Shown one piece after another: positions 20,661 through 30,974 of a DNA stretch of 64,000 bases. A program made the position numbers and the translations under genes. Each line of letters starts with the position of its first letter. Position 1 is the first letter of the stretch. This DNA is from Massospora cicadina. Its lineage: Eukaryota > Entomophthoromycota > Entomophthoromycetes > Entomophthorales > Entomophthoraceae. Under the pieces are notes generated by a model, which did not search any database, was not told the DNA's origin, and saw only the letters and a program-made list of their open reading frames with translations. The DNA lies in NCBI GenBank assembly GCA_022478985.1, contig JAKSZP010004231.1, forward strand, positions 1 to 64,000, read 5' to 3'.

Positions 20661-21880
20661 GCAGAGAGGTTGCATGACCTTCTCATGACCCCTGAGGCTT
20701 GGGCGGATGAAGATGAACCTGTACAGAAAATGCTCACTCGCCATTCCCGCAACACAAAGGTTGAAAATGGGAAGTTATACAAACAATTAGGGATAAAATG
20801 GTTGCCCTATCTTTGGCCCTCTGAGAGGATACCTGTAATAATGGAGTCCCACACGATGATGGGCCATGGCCGAGCCCAAAAAACCTATGAGTGGATTATA
20901 GAGTGGTATTACTGGGAGGGCATCATGGAAACCATGACTGAGGTTTTGGATGCCTGTCTCACCTGCAAAAAACAATCCAGCTTCAAGACCGGTACCAGTA
21001 TCAACCAACCACGCCCCAACAGCCCTTCCACACCATGAGCTTGGATGTGGTAGGTCCTCTCCCTCAAACTACTGAGGGCAATTGATATATTTTGGTTGAT
21101 ATTGATCATTTCACCAAATGGGTTGAAGCTGTGGCTCTCCCCGCTCAGACTGCCAAGGCCACGGCCACCTTCCTACACCAGTATATCTTCACCTGGCATG
21201 GGTGCCCCCAAGTCCTCCTATGTGACAATGGGAAGAACTTTACCTCTCGAGTTGTAAAGCTCCTCACCACCTCCTTGGGAGCACAACAACTCTTCTCGGC
21301 TCCCTATAACCCATCTACAAATGGGGCCATGGAAAGGGTTAATGGAACTCTGGTTTCCATCCTCCGCAAGATGGCTAGCTCTGACCCTTTACACTGGGAT
21401 CACTACTTACCCAGTGCCCTCATGGCTTACCAAATTAGCTACCATTGCATCCTTAAGATGTCCCCCTTCTGCATGTTGTATGGAAGAGAACCTGGAGTTC
21501 CCACTTTATTAGCCAAAGATGTTTTCACTGCTGGGACAGATCCCAAACAAGCTATGAAAAAATTGGCCCAGCACATCATTCAGCTGCAAGCTGAGGCTAT
21601 GAATAACTTGGCCAAGTCGGTCACCAAGGAAGGCCAAGCAGCTAATGAGCGCCAGGTTCCTTTCCCTTCCTTCCAAGTATCAGACTTGGTTCTGTATTAC
21701 CACAATCATATCACCCCAAGAAGAGAAAATCTTGGTTCTATCTGGGAAGGTCCCTTTGTCATTACCTACAAGTGAGGGGATGAGTATTCAATTAAGTCCC
21801 TTGCTTTGGGTCTTACTATTAACCGCATGCATGGGCAGTTTTTGCAATCATATACCCCGCCAACCACTCTTGAAGGGGTA
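20661..21880 (+). pseudogene. Integrase of GY-D
   Basis: The N-terminal zinc region reads SHTMMGHGRAQKTYEW, then LDACLTCKKQ (HHCC) at about 20850-20970. After a frameshift near 21010 comes the core: SLDVVGPLPQTTEGN (catalytic Asp), LLCDNGKNFTS (second Asp) and NGAMERVNGTLVSIL (catalytic Glu), so all three acidic residues are kept. The C-terminal GPY/F-like part (GSIWEGPFVITYK) ends near 21774. A TGA at 21083 interrupts the core. There is no chromodomain. Confidence 0.9.
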
Positions 21881-21881
21881 A
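21869..21881 (+). other. Polypurine tract (GY-D)
   Basis: CTTGAAGGGGTAA immediately upstream of the 3' LTR is the expected plus-strand priming site. Similar tracts precede the 3' LTRs of GY-C and GY-E. Confidence 0.7.
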
Positions 21882-22567
21882 TGTCAGACAATTACAAGTC
21901 CAAGTATGTCATAAGAGCGGTTTCGAGGTAAATGAGCAAAATATCAGCCAAAAGACCCTGGCTGATTCTTGGTGGAACTCTACTAATTGGGGTAACACTT
22001 TCATTAACAAAACTCAGGCAAATACCCCAAGTTTAGGCAGTCAAATTGTGCTGACTATGCGGCGAATTCAGGGGAGACCGTTGGAGGCTCTTTCCATGAC
22101 TACTGCCAATTCTACTCAAACACTCGTGCAAAGACTGGCCCCTTTTATAGGGTCAGTGGGGGCTCCTCAGGGCGAAAAAATTTTCCCGCCTTCTAATTGG
22201 GCCAATTTAATTAAATCCCTACCTCACAGGTTTGTTTTCCTGGCGGTTCCATCCCCTTCAGACCTCGCATTGAAGCAATACAAGTCTCAAACAACCCAAT
22301 AGGCTGAACCTGTATATTTACTAATTTGGACAGCACCAAGCAGTCCAATCCTGAACTACAATTTGTCTAAATTACTATTATCACAACATTATTGGGGTTA
22401 GCTTTTGCCCCACATGGTGCTTAAATAAAAAAACATATAAAACCAATTATTTTACTAAGTGCCTGTTTATATTATTTTTGATAAGTGGTAAGAGCAGCTC
22501 CTGCAATATTGTTGGATTTGAGGTGATACTGCACCAGCGAGCCTAAAAAAGGGCCAAAAATCCAACA
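21882..22567 (+). repeat. 3' LTR of GY-D
   Basis: Starts TGTCAGA and ends TCCAACA. It aligns over its full length with 16196-16880, with scattered, mostly transition differences. Its copy of the internal ORF has a frameshift near residue 28. AGGGG follows at 22568-22572. Confidence 0.92.
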
Positions 22568-22662
22568 AGGGGTACAGCACCCTCTTCAGACCCATTTTAT
22601 TTGGAAACGGGAAGATCGACCCAATCCATGCACATGGGACGTTCCCCTGGACTTACAACATG

Positions 22663-22967
22663 AATCAACACCAATTTTCAGCAAGGTATATCCCAAATGA
22701 TTCTGAATCTCGCAAGGCCCTATAAATATATCTGATTTTTGATAAATTAAGATACCTTTAGATTTGCTATTTATTTAACTAAAAGTTTCCTGTCTGTTTT
22801 CATACAGAGGACCTTGCCTGTTTAAAGTTAACAGAGTATCCTTGATGAAGAATTCACATTAAGAGATTGCTTCAGGAACATAATTGTAATAAGAGATTCC
22901 CGCTAGAGCTACAGTCAACTAGTAATTGAGTAGTCTTTGAAGGTCCTGAGCTTCAGAAATAACAACA
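22663..22967 (+). repeat. 3' LTR of GY-C, right part
   Basis: Continues the 3' LTR after XL-1. It carries the TATA block (22721-22728), a segment matching 8440-8560, and the end AACAACA at 22967. Confidence 0.75.
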
Positions 22968-23390
22968 AACCTAATTTGACACTAATTTCATCACATGAGT
23001 TTCTCTTAAGTAACTGAGCTGATGGGAGTCTGTTGAGTTCTTACTGTCCCATATCATCCTGAGACCAAAGGAATGGCTATAAACGCGCCAATTATACCTT
23101 AGTACAAATTTTTTAGAAAACCAACTTTCTCCATCACAGTGGTATAAATATGAACTCAATTATTTTTACATATAATATAGCCGCCATAGTAGTACAGAGT
23201 ACTCACCCTTCCAGTTTTTATATGGTTGACGTCTGCACTACTGCCTTTACATTTCTTCATTACTGATGAGGATGAAGTTTGGCCATCTGTTAAGATTGAA
23301 TAACTGTTAAAATCCCTCATTAAGATTCAGACCAAGGCCTATGGGGCACCCTATACCAAAGAATCAATCACAAGGAAAGGATTATTCACA
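22968..23390 (+). pseudogene. GY-B integrase, right part
   Basis: Directly after GY-C the plus strand reads NLTLISSHEFLLSN, then YHPETKGMAINAPI and TFSITVV. This fits the integrase core after the second Asp (NFTS...; YHPSTNGAVERANG). Further on is KSLIKIQTKAYGAPYTKESI. The match is weak and several frames are needed, but the position is right for the continuation of the integrase broken at 8041. Confidence 0.4.
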
Positions 23391-24274
23391 TTGTATTTAT
23401 GTGGTGAGCTTTGCAGTAAGTGATCTTTTTTGCTTACAATGATACTATAAATTCAACAGGACGCATAAGTTTGCTACTCTAGAAAAAAGCCTTATGATGT
23501 TTTTGAAAAAGGTGCAACAGCATACACCATTTGGATCCTGATCAATAATGAATATTTATTGTGTTCATGCCAAGTTTATAAGACATTATAAAAAATCTGA
23601 CAGCCATCCATCAAAGCTCATCTAGTAAATTAAGTCAAGGTTGGAAGTGTTGGATGATCAACTGACTTGTTCTTAGTTTTTGACTTGGGTATGTATTTAA
23701 ATCTTAAATTCATTATTAATTATTTCCCTAAAAAGATTGTATTGACATTGACCCTGTGACACCCATTGAAACCTTTTCACCTTATCAATCCCTTTGCACA
23801 ATTGCATTGTAAAATAGCTACTGATCCTCACCATGAGAGCACAAATGCAAAAAATAAAATTTATGTGACTATAAATAATATTTGCTTATTCTGAATCAAG
23901 AATTGCCTTGTTCATTAATCTTGTCATTTTTTTGTTAAAATCTTTAGCTTAGTTTATATATAATAAAGTATTAATACCTTCTCCACGTGGTCATTCTATA
24001 AAAAAGAAATATAGCTGGACCAGCCAACCTTAATCTGTGAAGTAGCGAGTAAAGAAACCTCTCACTTCAGATGGTATGGCTGGTAAGATTGCTTATGGGC
24101 TAGATCAGATAACATCTGTTTTCACACAAATATGATATGGTAAAAAATTCTAATTAATCTCTAAGATCTCGAAAAATATAATCATAATAAGGTATATCAC
24201 CTATGTCAATGGTATATTTATAATAACAACTGTATTTGTTGCTATAGGAAAAATAAACAATATAATAGAAATCA
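23391..24274. other. AT-rich stretch without a recognisable gene
   Basis: About 880 bases, strongly AT-rich, with no long open frame and no repeat of other parts of the window that I could see. It separates GY-B from LN-C and may be host intergenic DNA or an old element. Confidence 0.5.
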
Positions 24275-24292
24275 ATATAGTTTCATATATAG
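24275..24292. repeat. Target-site duplication of LN-C, left
   Basis: ATATAGTTTCATATATAG matches ATATAGTTTAATATATAG at 36091-36108, 17 of 18 bases. The length is typical of LINE target-primed insertion. Confidence 0.7.
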
Positions 24293-24399
24293 GGGCTTTT
24301 CTTTCCTGTAATGATAACATTATTTACTACAATTCAATTTAAACAGCAATTTTTGATAATCACACAGGAGAGATAGGCGATTTCAAAAAATCCTAATTA

Positions 24400-24867
24400 A
24401 ACTAGGTGAAAGCCATATCAGTAAATGAACAAAACGGTGCACCAAAGGCAAGAAACGCCCTGGAGGGCGACTGGGAACCAATGTCATCAAGAAACTACAA
24501 ACTCAGACACTGTCTGGGTTTGTGGAGTTCACCACGAAGCAAAATCAATACATTAAAATCTAATATGCCCAACCCTATTGAAGGTAGAGCTTAGGCTCTG
24601 ACTTTTCCTAAGGGTCAATACTCCAACTCTGTAGAAGAAAATTGGTGAGGAACAGGCCTCCCTTTTCCCCATATGGTGTACATTACCACCCATACCATCC
24701 ATTGCAGCTGGATCAATATGGTCTTTGAAACCAAAGAAGATGTAGATGCTGCCACAAAAGTCTGCATTGAAATTGCCCTCCACAAGGGAAAATGAATTGT
24801 GCGCACCATGTGCACCATATGGAACAAAGCAAACACTTTGTTCATCTCCTTCAACTCGCTTTATTAT
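24400..24867 (+). pseudogene. LINE ORF1, N-terminal part (LN-C)
   Basis: A frame opens at about 24406 (MKAISVNEQNGAPKARNALEG). The RRM-like part reads INMVFETKEDVDAATK (about 24712-24760) and NKANTLFISFNSL (about 24823-24860). It is cut by the GY-E LTR at 24868 and resumes at 31391. Stops and a frame change lie between the N-terminus and the RRM-like part. Confidence 0.65.
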
Positions 24868-25283
24868 TATCAGAATTTGAGATAAAAATTGTCTCAAATC
24901 CCCATCTTCCAAGTCTGGCCATACCAAGTTGGTCGTCAATTCCATCCAAGATAAAACTTTTTCTGGATCATCCTTACCTAGTACTGAGTCACGTGGAGTG
25001 GGCTTTCCACCTTCTCAGTCAGGTGAGTGATGATATCCATTGAGGGCACCCTCGAGGAGGCCTTTCTGAAAGGTTACTAAAGATCCTGATTGGATGAGGC
25101 TCTGAAGATTCTGAAGGCATCAAGTCCCCACGCACCCTATAAATATTGAAGCATTTTGAATTAATAAAATATTTGGTAAACTAACCTTGATTATTCCATT
25201 TCCTCTTCGGTGCTCACTTCCAATTTTCCAGCTTTGAGCCACTGTGAACCCCAGCGCCAGTCAAAGGAACTGTAGTGCTGACA
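24868..25283 (+). repeat. 5' LTR of GY-E
   Basis: Starts TATCAG (TGTCAG in the 3' copy) and ends GCTGACA. Same length as the 3' LTR (416 bp) with roughly 8% difference by eye. Contains TATAAATA at 25138-25145 and AATAAA at 25163-25168. Confidence 0.9.
25138..25168 (+). promoter_or_regulatory. LTR TATA box and polyadenylation signal (GY-E)
   Basis: TATAAATA followed 18 bases later by AATAAA, unchanged in the 3' LTR (TATAAATA at 31245-31252). This is the likely U3/R boundary. Confidence 0.5.
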
Positions 25284-25286
25284 AAG

Positions 25287-25304
25287 TGGTGCTCACTAAA
25301 GGGG
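25287..25304 (+). other. Primer-binding site of GY-E
   Basis: TGGTGCTCACTAAAGGGG, three bases after the LTR, one mismatch from the GY-D site. Confidence 0.8.
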
Positions 25305-25339
25305 GCTCCAAGCTGACCCAGTAAAAAGTCAATCACAAA

Positions 25340-26190
25340 ATGGAAACCAACAGCAACCCTGAAGACCAAATGACTGGTCAATCGAGGAGCATTTCTCGAT
25401 GGGTTAGTTCTTCCCAATATGCAAAACTGACCTTACAGCCAGAAAGGCTAGAGTTCCGCGCCACCTATCAATTCTCGTTGCCCTCTTTATATGGGGGCCA
25501 ATATCAAATTCAGCTCAAACCCTCCCACAATGTCATTGAACAACTAATCCTCAGCATCTACACTGAGGGTGTCCACTCCAGCCACTCCCGCGCTTCTGCC
25601 ATGCCATCCCTGATGTGAGACCTATACTCCTTGGCCACATTACCTGCTGGGGAACTTACCTTGGGACCCAATCTCTACCTTCATAATTTCGTTTATCCCG
25701 CAATTCATCACCTCCTCCATCTAGTAGATTACACCATCAGGAGGTTTCCCAGCACCTAGGGCTCACCCAAAATTTACATTCATATATGGTTGACTTCTAT
25801 AATGTGGCCTCCTCCTTCATGCATGACAATCGCGAGGCTATCCTCAATAACCATCAGCTAATCAACAAAATCCGCGACCAACTGGTGGTAATAGATAGTG
25901 GCATCTCTGGCTACCTCAAGGATCAGTTTTGCCAAAACGCTCAGCAGTTTGAAGCAACATGGACCCAATGATTGCAACAAGCTGAAGCATTGCTACAATC
26001 CCTACAGCAGTGCTACTGAGAGCTGGCCTCTCATGACTACTCCCCTGAGGCTGCTGGACTAGAAGGGCCTAGGGGGCCAGAAGGTCCCGAGGGGTGTCAG
26101 GGGCCAGCAGGACCTGAAGGACCTCGTGGGCCTCAAGGGCCTTCTGGCCCCCCACCTCGGATGAACCTGAAGACCCCTGGCGAAAGGATA
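25340..26190 (+). pseudogene. Gag N-terminal region with collagen-like domain (GY-E)
   Basis: Starts METNSNPEDQMTG 36 bases after the PBS. The first 90 codons are beta-like (ATYQFSLPSLYGGQYQIQL) with no family I know. From about 25786 a helical segment follows (DFYNVASSFMHDNREAILNN, then KIRDQLVVIDSGISGYLKDQ), probably a coiled coil. At 26056-26154 come eleven uninterrupted Gly-X-Y triplets ([33 protein letters not shown]), in frame with the helix apart from two TGA codons. A run of six C at 26148-26153 marks a frameshift into the downstream frame. Confidence 0.8.
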
Positions 26191-26600
26191 TAATGACTGC
26201 TCTGGCCGCCCTGTGGGGCCAGATCCAACAGGTGGCCTTGGGATGCAAGCTTCGAATGGACGGTGTTCCCCTTGACTCCCAGGTCTCCATTGAAGCACTA
26301 TTGGATGAGATGGATAACCTCAGCGCTTTCACAAGGCTCACTGACACTCGCATCTCACAACTCGAAATGACATGTCATGGGTTCAAAACCCAGTTGGCCA
26401 CCATTGAAAACCAGCTCCAACTATAGAACGCTGAAATTCAGTCCTTAAAGGAGCAGGTTGCTGGCAAGTTTTCTGCTTCCACCCTCAGTCAAAACTGGGA
26501 ATATATTCAAGAAGACTTAGAAGGGTTGCAGAGGCGGCTAGATCAAAGGGCTCCTCGAGAATATGAAGAAACAGAAATCTCAGAGCTGACGCCTATCCCA
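26166..26600 (+). pseudogene. Gag second coiled-coil segment (GY-E)
   Basis: In the frame after the C-run this reads [20 protein letters not shown], then a helix with ALLDEMDNLSAFTRLTDTRI and TQLATIENQLQL. After a TAG come IQSLKEQVAG and YIQEDLEGLQRRLDQ. Heptad-like Leu/Ile spacing suggests a long coiled coil between the collagen-like part and the capsid. A similar order is readable in GY-F. The role is unknown; trimerisation is a reasonable inference. Confidence 0.7.
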
Positions 26601-27120
26601 GGCGTTAACACCCTCTCTACTCCTATTGTCACTAACTTTAAACCTAGCTTCAAGGAGAAGTTCACCCCCAGGCGGGAGAGCATCGTTTCCTTCTTGTATG
26701 CCTATGAGAGCTCTATGGAGGAGGCCACCGACCAGCAAAAGGTGAAGCACATCCATTCATGCCTAGACAGTACCGCCCAGAAAATTATGACTCCCCATCT
26801 GAAGGAGTGTAACACCTGGGAACAAGTACGCACTGCCCTGATCCAAGAGTTTGGCAGTAACCAAACCTTGGCCAACCAAAAGCAAGCATTCAGGGGTATT
26901 TGGCTTAACAAAGGAGAAAACCCTATGGAGTTTGCCAACCAGTTCTACGCTCAGGATCACCCTTGGTTATGACAAGCCATATCACACTGGACGATGCCAT
27001 TACCGCCATCATCTCTGCCTTGGGGTTCTATCCTGAGGTCCAGATGCACATGATCAGGCAGAAGAATGGGTTCACTTGTAAGGAGAGATCAAGGAGTCCC
27101 TCAACGAGATCCCTGCCACA
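26600..27120 (+). pseudogene. Gag capsid region (GY-E)
   Basis: Reads PIVTNFKPSFKEKFTPRRES, then IVSFLYAYESSMEEATDQQK, HIHSCLDSTAQKIMTPHL and TWEQVRTALIQEFGSNQTL. It aligns with GY-D, GY-C and GY-F. This is the retrotransposon capsid-type domain that assembles the particle. The frame breaks near 26960 (HPWL-stop), and the C-terminal part (DAITAIISALGFYPEVQMHM) continues in another frame. Confidence 0.85.
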
Positions 27121-27189
27121 ATCCTAAACTCTAAGGCCGCGCCCGCAGGCCCCTCTAACCGCCCTAGGGTCCATGTAGTCAAGAATCAG

Positions 27190-27250
27190 AAAACCCCCCA
27201 TCCGCGGTGCACCTATTGCAATGGTTTTAGGCATAGCGCCAAAACTTGTT
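27190..27250 (+). pseudogene. Gag zinc knuckle (GY-E)
   Basis: RCTYCNGFRHSAKTCWK is a CX2CX4HX4C nucleocapsid knuckle. It lies between capsid and protease, as in retroviral-type Gag, and binds element RNA. The same motif is readable in GY-F at about 47.29 kb. Confidence 0.85.
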
Positions 27251-27479
27251 GGAAACACTTAGCTGAAGAGGCTGGAAAATGGCAGACAGCATGAAGGACG
27301 AGGCGCTCCATGCTGACACCCCTGTCCAGCCTCAAGTAACCCCTACGCACAAACCAGAAGCCATTAACTCTGAAGAAGTAGCTGCGGTATCTAATGACAA
27401 TAAAGACATTGATACTGCTTACTCTTCTTCTGATGATTCTCCTATGTTCCTTACGTTGCCACCTCAGTTTGGAAGTTTG

Positions 27480-27850
27480 GTCACCTGATTTACCGTCCAG
27501 GTCCACAAGATTCCAGTTTACGCCATAGTCAACAGTGGCTCCCTCGTGAACGTTATTTCTTCCAAGCTGATGAAATGCATCAATGTTGCCCCTGACATGC
27601 CGCACTACATGGAGTATGGCACGGCTGGCCCTCAGTGCACCTGATCCATAGGGGCCTATTCCTCTCTACCAATTTGGTTTGGGAAGCTCACTTTGGATAC
27701 AACCGCCATTGCTTTGGACAACACCAGCTACAATCTACTCCTTGGGACCCAGTTTCTTTAGACTATTTGGCTGTTGTCCACTATGACAGTGGTTTCCTCT
27801 CCCTTCTAGGACACCGAGTCCCTCTGGTTTTTGAAACTGCCCATGACTCT
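27480..27850 (+). pseudogene. Aspartic protease (GY-E)
   Basis: VYAIVNSGSLVNVISSKLM is the active-site segment with N-S-G in place of D-S-G, so the catalytic Asp is lost. It continues MEYGTAGPQC, IGAYSSLPIWFGKLTLDTT and ALDNTSYNLLLGTQFL, with a stop and a frame change. It aligns throughout with GY-D. Confidence 0.85.
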
Positions 27851-28289
27851 AGGGCGGATGTCCAGGCCTGAGCCTGCCTACTGGAGACCGAAGGATGAAT
27901 TGATCAGCTTGAGTACCACGTCTGGGGCTCTCAAGTCCGTCTGCCCCCTCTGGCTGTGGGTGGATCTGAGGGGATGCCAGTTTACTTGCCCCAGGCCACT
28001 ACCGTGCCCCCAAGATCCCAGGTCATTGTTGAAACCTGGGTCCACATCAACATTCCCTCAGGGTATTTACTGGAGGTCCGAGGTCTTGATAACCCATCTC
28101 CTAAGGAAGTGCTGACCTGCCCCAGAATCCTTGATCCAGCGTACACCATATTGATATTGGTGTTGCTAGCCAACCTGACTGACAAACCAAAAGTTATAGG
28201 ACCTAACCAGCCTGCCGCTTACGTTTGCCTGTTACTGATGGGGGCTGTTGCTGACATCTGAAGCTTTGGGGAATTGAGGGACCTTGGCT

Positions 28290-29140
28290 TGGAGTTGCCT
28301 TCCTCGGTTAACTTGGTTGACGCTAACATAGGAAAGGACCTCTCTGATGAACAGTGACTTATGGTTCAGGAGCTCCTGGAGGAATACTAGTATCTATTCT
28401 CCACTTCAACATACGATTTTGGAAGGATGAACGGAGTCCTCCACCATGTAGAAACTGGGGATGCCCCCATTTTGGTCCCAGCCTTACTGCAAGAGCAAGG
28501 TCAAAGAGGCTCAGGTCACAGTAGAACTCAAACAGCTCCTTGACATGGGGCTCTTGGTTCCCTCGCGTAGCCCTTGGTCCTCCCCGCTGTTGCTGGTCTA
28601 AAAGAAGGATGGCAAGCACCGGGTGGAGATAGCTTTTGATGACTTAACTCCATCACCAAGAAGGACAGCTATCCTCTGCCCTGTATTGACAACTCGCTCT
28701 GACTGCTTGCAGGTTCCCAGTACTTCTCAGCCATGGACCTCGCCAGCAGGTATTGACATGTCGAGCTCGCTCCCAAAGACTGAGCCAAGTGTGCTCTAAT
28801 CACCCAAGAAGGGCTGTTCGAGCCTACCAGGATGCCCCAAGGCCTCTGCAACGCCCCAGCCATGTTCCAGCGCGCCATGGATGGAATCCTTGGGGACCTG
28901 AAGCTCTCCTGTGTCCTGGTCTACCTGGATGACATCACCATTTTTTCACAAACTTTTAACGGACATGTCAACCACCTTAAGGAAGTCTTCAAGCATCTCC
29001 AGAAGGCCTCCATCAAGCTCAAGCTCTTGAAGCGCTCCTTCTTCCAGCCTGAGCTAGAATTCCTAGGCCATAAGGTCTCCAAACGTGGCATTCAAACTAT
29101 CCCAAATAGGGTTAATGCTATAGAAAAGATTTAACACCCC
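28290..29140 (+). pseudogene. Reverse transcriptase (GY-E)
   Basis: Readable parts are ELKQLLDMGLLVPSRSPWSS (about 28518-28577), SQYFSAMDLASR (about 28713) and, from 28832, MPQGLCNAPAMFQRAMDGIL, VLVYLDDITIFSQTF (catalytic YLDD intact) and FQPELEFLGHKVSKRGIQ. The first half is broken by several stops and frame changes; the second half is one open stretch of 100 codons. Confidence 0.88.
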
Positions 29141-29715
29141 CAGAGCCTACGAGATATTCAAGTCTTCCTAGGTATGGTGGGCTATTACCATTTTTTCATC
29201 CCTCAGTTTGCTGACCTTGCTGAGCCGTTGTTCTACCTCCTACAAAAAAAATGTTCCATTAGAATGGCAACCTGAGCAGGAACAGGCCTTCAACGCTCTA
29301 TGTACGGCTTTATGTACTAGACCTGTTCTAGTTCATCCCCATTTTGACAAGCCCTTCTTGCTGTTCACAGATGCTAGCAACGTCGCTGTGGGGGCTATCC
29401 TGGCTCAGCATGATGAGAATCAGGTCGACCATCCCATAGCTTATTTTAGCAAGACCCTAAGCAAGGCTGAGAAAAATTACAGCGTCACTGAGAGGGAATG
29501 CCTAGCCGTATTTTTTAGCCATCAAGCATTTTCAGCCCTACCTCTATGGCACCTATTTTACTATCATTACTGAACATTCTTCCCTCTGATGGCTGCAGCA
29601 AATGAAAGACCCGGATGGATGGCTGGCCAGGTGGGCCCTATGACTGCAAAGCTATGACTTCACCATTGTCCACCGCGCTGGTGCTATTCACCAGAACGCT
29701 GACAGACTCTCCAGG
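29141..29715 (+). pseudogene. RNase H (GY-E)
   Basis: Contains KPFLLFTDASNVAVGAILAQ, HPIAYFSKTLSKAEKNYSVT and ERECLAVFF, then after a frame change TEHSSL-WLQQMKDPDG and LQSYDFTIVHRAGAIHQNAD. The catalytic Asp of FTDAS is kept. TGA codons replace a likely Arg and a likely Trp. Confidence 0.88.
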
Positions 29716-30955
29716 ATGCCGGTATTAGCAGTCCTGACCCCGGAGGAGGATTTGCTTTATGACTTAATAGGGCATCCTGAATGTTGGGAGCTGGAATCCC
29801 CCCAGGTCCAAGCTGAACTCCGCCAGATGACTCAAGACACTCAGATCAAGGATGGGTTACTTTACAAGAGAGTCAACAAGAAGTGGTTTCCTTACATCTG
29901 ACCCTCCTCTTGCACTGATGTCATCCTGGAAGGCCACACTACTGCGGGGCATGACGCGGTCAAGAAGACCTATGAGTGGCTGAAGTCACGCTGCTACTGG
30001 GACTGAATGGTCAAAACCATCCAAGAGGTTCTGGAAGCCTGCATGACCTGCCAATCTCAAGACCAGGCCAACCCTAGCTATCAGCACTCCATCATTGCGC
30101 CAACCAAGCCCTTCAATGTCATCAGTATCAACGTAGTGGGTCCCCTCCCCACTGGTCTACATGGTCACAAGTATATTAATCTTGCCATAGACCATCTGAC
30201 TAAGTGGGTCGAGGTGATCTCAGTTCCTGCAGCCATGGCTAAGGCTACCGCCTTGTTCCTTGTTCGCTCCATTTTCACCCAGCACGGGTGCCCCCAGACC
30301 TTGCTCTTAAACAATGGTTTGAACTTCACCTCCCAGGTAGTACAGGAGCTAACTTCACTATTTGGAACCACCCATAGTTTCGCTGCTCCCTACCACCCTT
30401 CTACTAATGGGGCGGTAGAAAGGGCTAACGGAACTCTTGTCTCCATCCTGCAAAAGTTGGCTGCCTCAGATCCTGCCCGCTGGAACCATTATTTGCCCAG
30501 CGCCCTGCTTGCATACTGAGTGAGCTACCACCATGTTATCAAAATGTCCCCATCTGTAGCCCTGTATGGGCGGGCCCCATGAATACCCAGTAGCGTCCAG
30601 CCCCTGTTTGAAGCCTCAACTCCCAAGAACGCCGATTTAAATATGAGGTCCCTTGCCAATGAAATTGTCTGGCTCCAAGCCCAAGCCACTCAAGACATTG
30701 TTATCACCACTGGAAGAGAGACATCCTGATCTTATCTCAGACGACCCTCCTTACCAGAATTTCAACTAGGTGACCTCATTCTCTTTTATCATCATTGACC
30801 TGGAGGCCAACAGAACAAGCTCGATGTACTGTGGTCTGGGCCCTACAAAGTGATACACAAGGTGAAGTCCAATTACTCCATTGCCAATACCAAGCAAGGG
30901 ACTGTTGTAAACTGAGTGCATAGTTGGTTCCTCCAGCCGTACTTCCCCCTCTGAC
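29716..30955 (+). pseudogene. Integrase (GY-E)
   Basis: The zinc region GHTTAGHDAVKKTYEW ... LEACMTCQSQ lies at about 29930-30060. The core reads VISINVVGPLPTGLHGHKYI (first catalytic Asp now Asn), LLLNNGLNFTSQVVQEL (second Asp now Asn) and NGAVERANGTLVSILQKL (Glu kept). A GPYKVI-type C-terminus is at about 30838, ending near 30950 before the polypurine tract (CTTGAAGGGGGCC). No chromodomain. Confidence 0.88.
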
Positions 30956-30974
30956 AGGAACTTGAAGGGGGCCT

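Larger units (their letters stand above)
16196..22567 (+). mobile_element. GY-D: near-complete Ty3/gypsy element
   Basis: A 6372-bp insertion with paired LTRs of 685 and 686 bp, a perfect AGGGG target duplication, PBS, gag, pol and polypurine tract, in the order Gag, protease, RT, RNase H, integrase. Gag is short and lacks the collagen-like N-terminus of GY-C, GY-E and GY-F. It is the least decayed element in the window, but it has stops at 17563, 19387, 20074 and 20413, frameshifts in RNase H and integrase, and changed catalytic motifs in protease and RT. The LTRs differ by several percent by eye. Confidence 0.92.
14860..22657 (-). mobile_element. XL-1: solo LTR of the XL family, split by GY-D
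   Basis: On the minus strand it starts TGTAAGTCCAGGGG (plus coordinate 22657) and ends CATGACA (14860). The same ends delimit the XL-3 LTRs (TGTAAGTCCC...GCCTGACA) and XL-2. Flanking 5-mers are ACCTG (14855-14859) and ACATG (22658-22662), four of five matching, as expected for an LTR insertion. Without GY-D and its duplication it is 1421 bp. There is no internal region, so I call it a solo LTR left after LTR-LTR recombination. Confidence 0.7.
8042..22967 (+). mobile_element. GY-C: Ty3/gypsy element with collagen-like Gag, nested
   Basis: Two alignable LTRs (8042-8798, and 14554-14859 continued at 22663-22967) bound an internal region of about 5.75 kb with Gag, protease, RT, RNase H and integrase in order. 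The 3' LTR is split by solo LTR XL-1, which is itself split by GY-D. All domains contain stops. Flanking 5-mers (ATGTC and AACCT) do not match, so the target duplication has eroded or my edges are a few bases off. Confidence 0.8.

Noticed and set aside
27213..27605. 130-codon minus-strand open frame.
   Set aside because: Antisense to the GY-E zinc knuckle and protease, which have clear sense-strand homology.
28500..30600. UGA read as tryptophan (variant code), because several in-frame TGA codons fall at expected Trp positions.
   Set aside because: TGG is used normally for Trp in the same elements, and other TGA codons fall at Arg, Gly and Cys positions. Decay explains them better.
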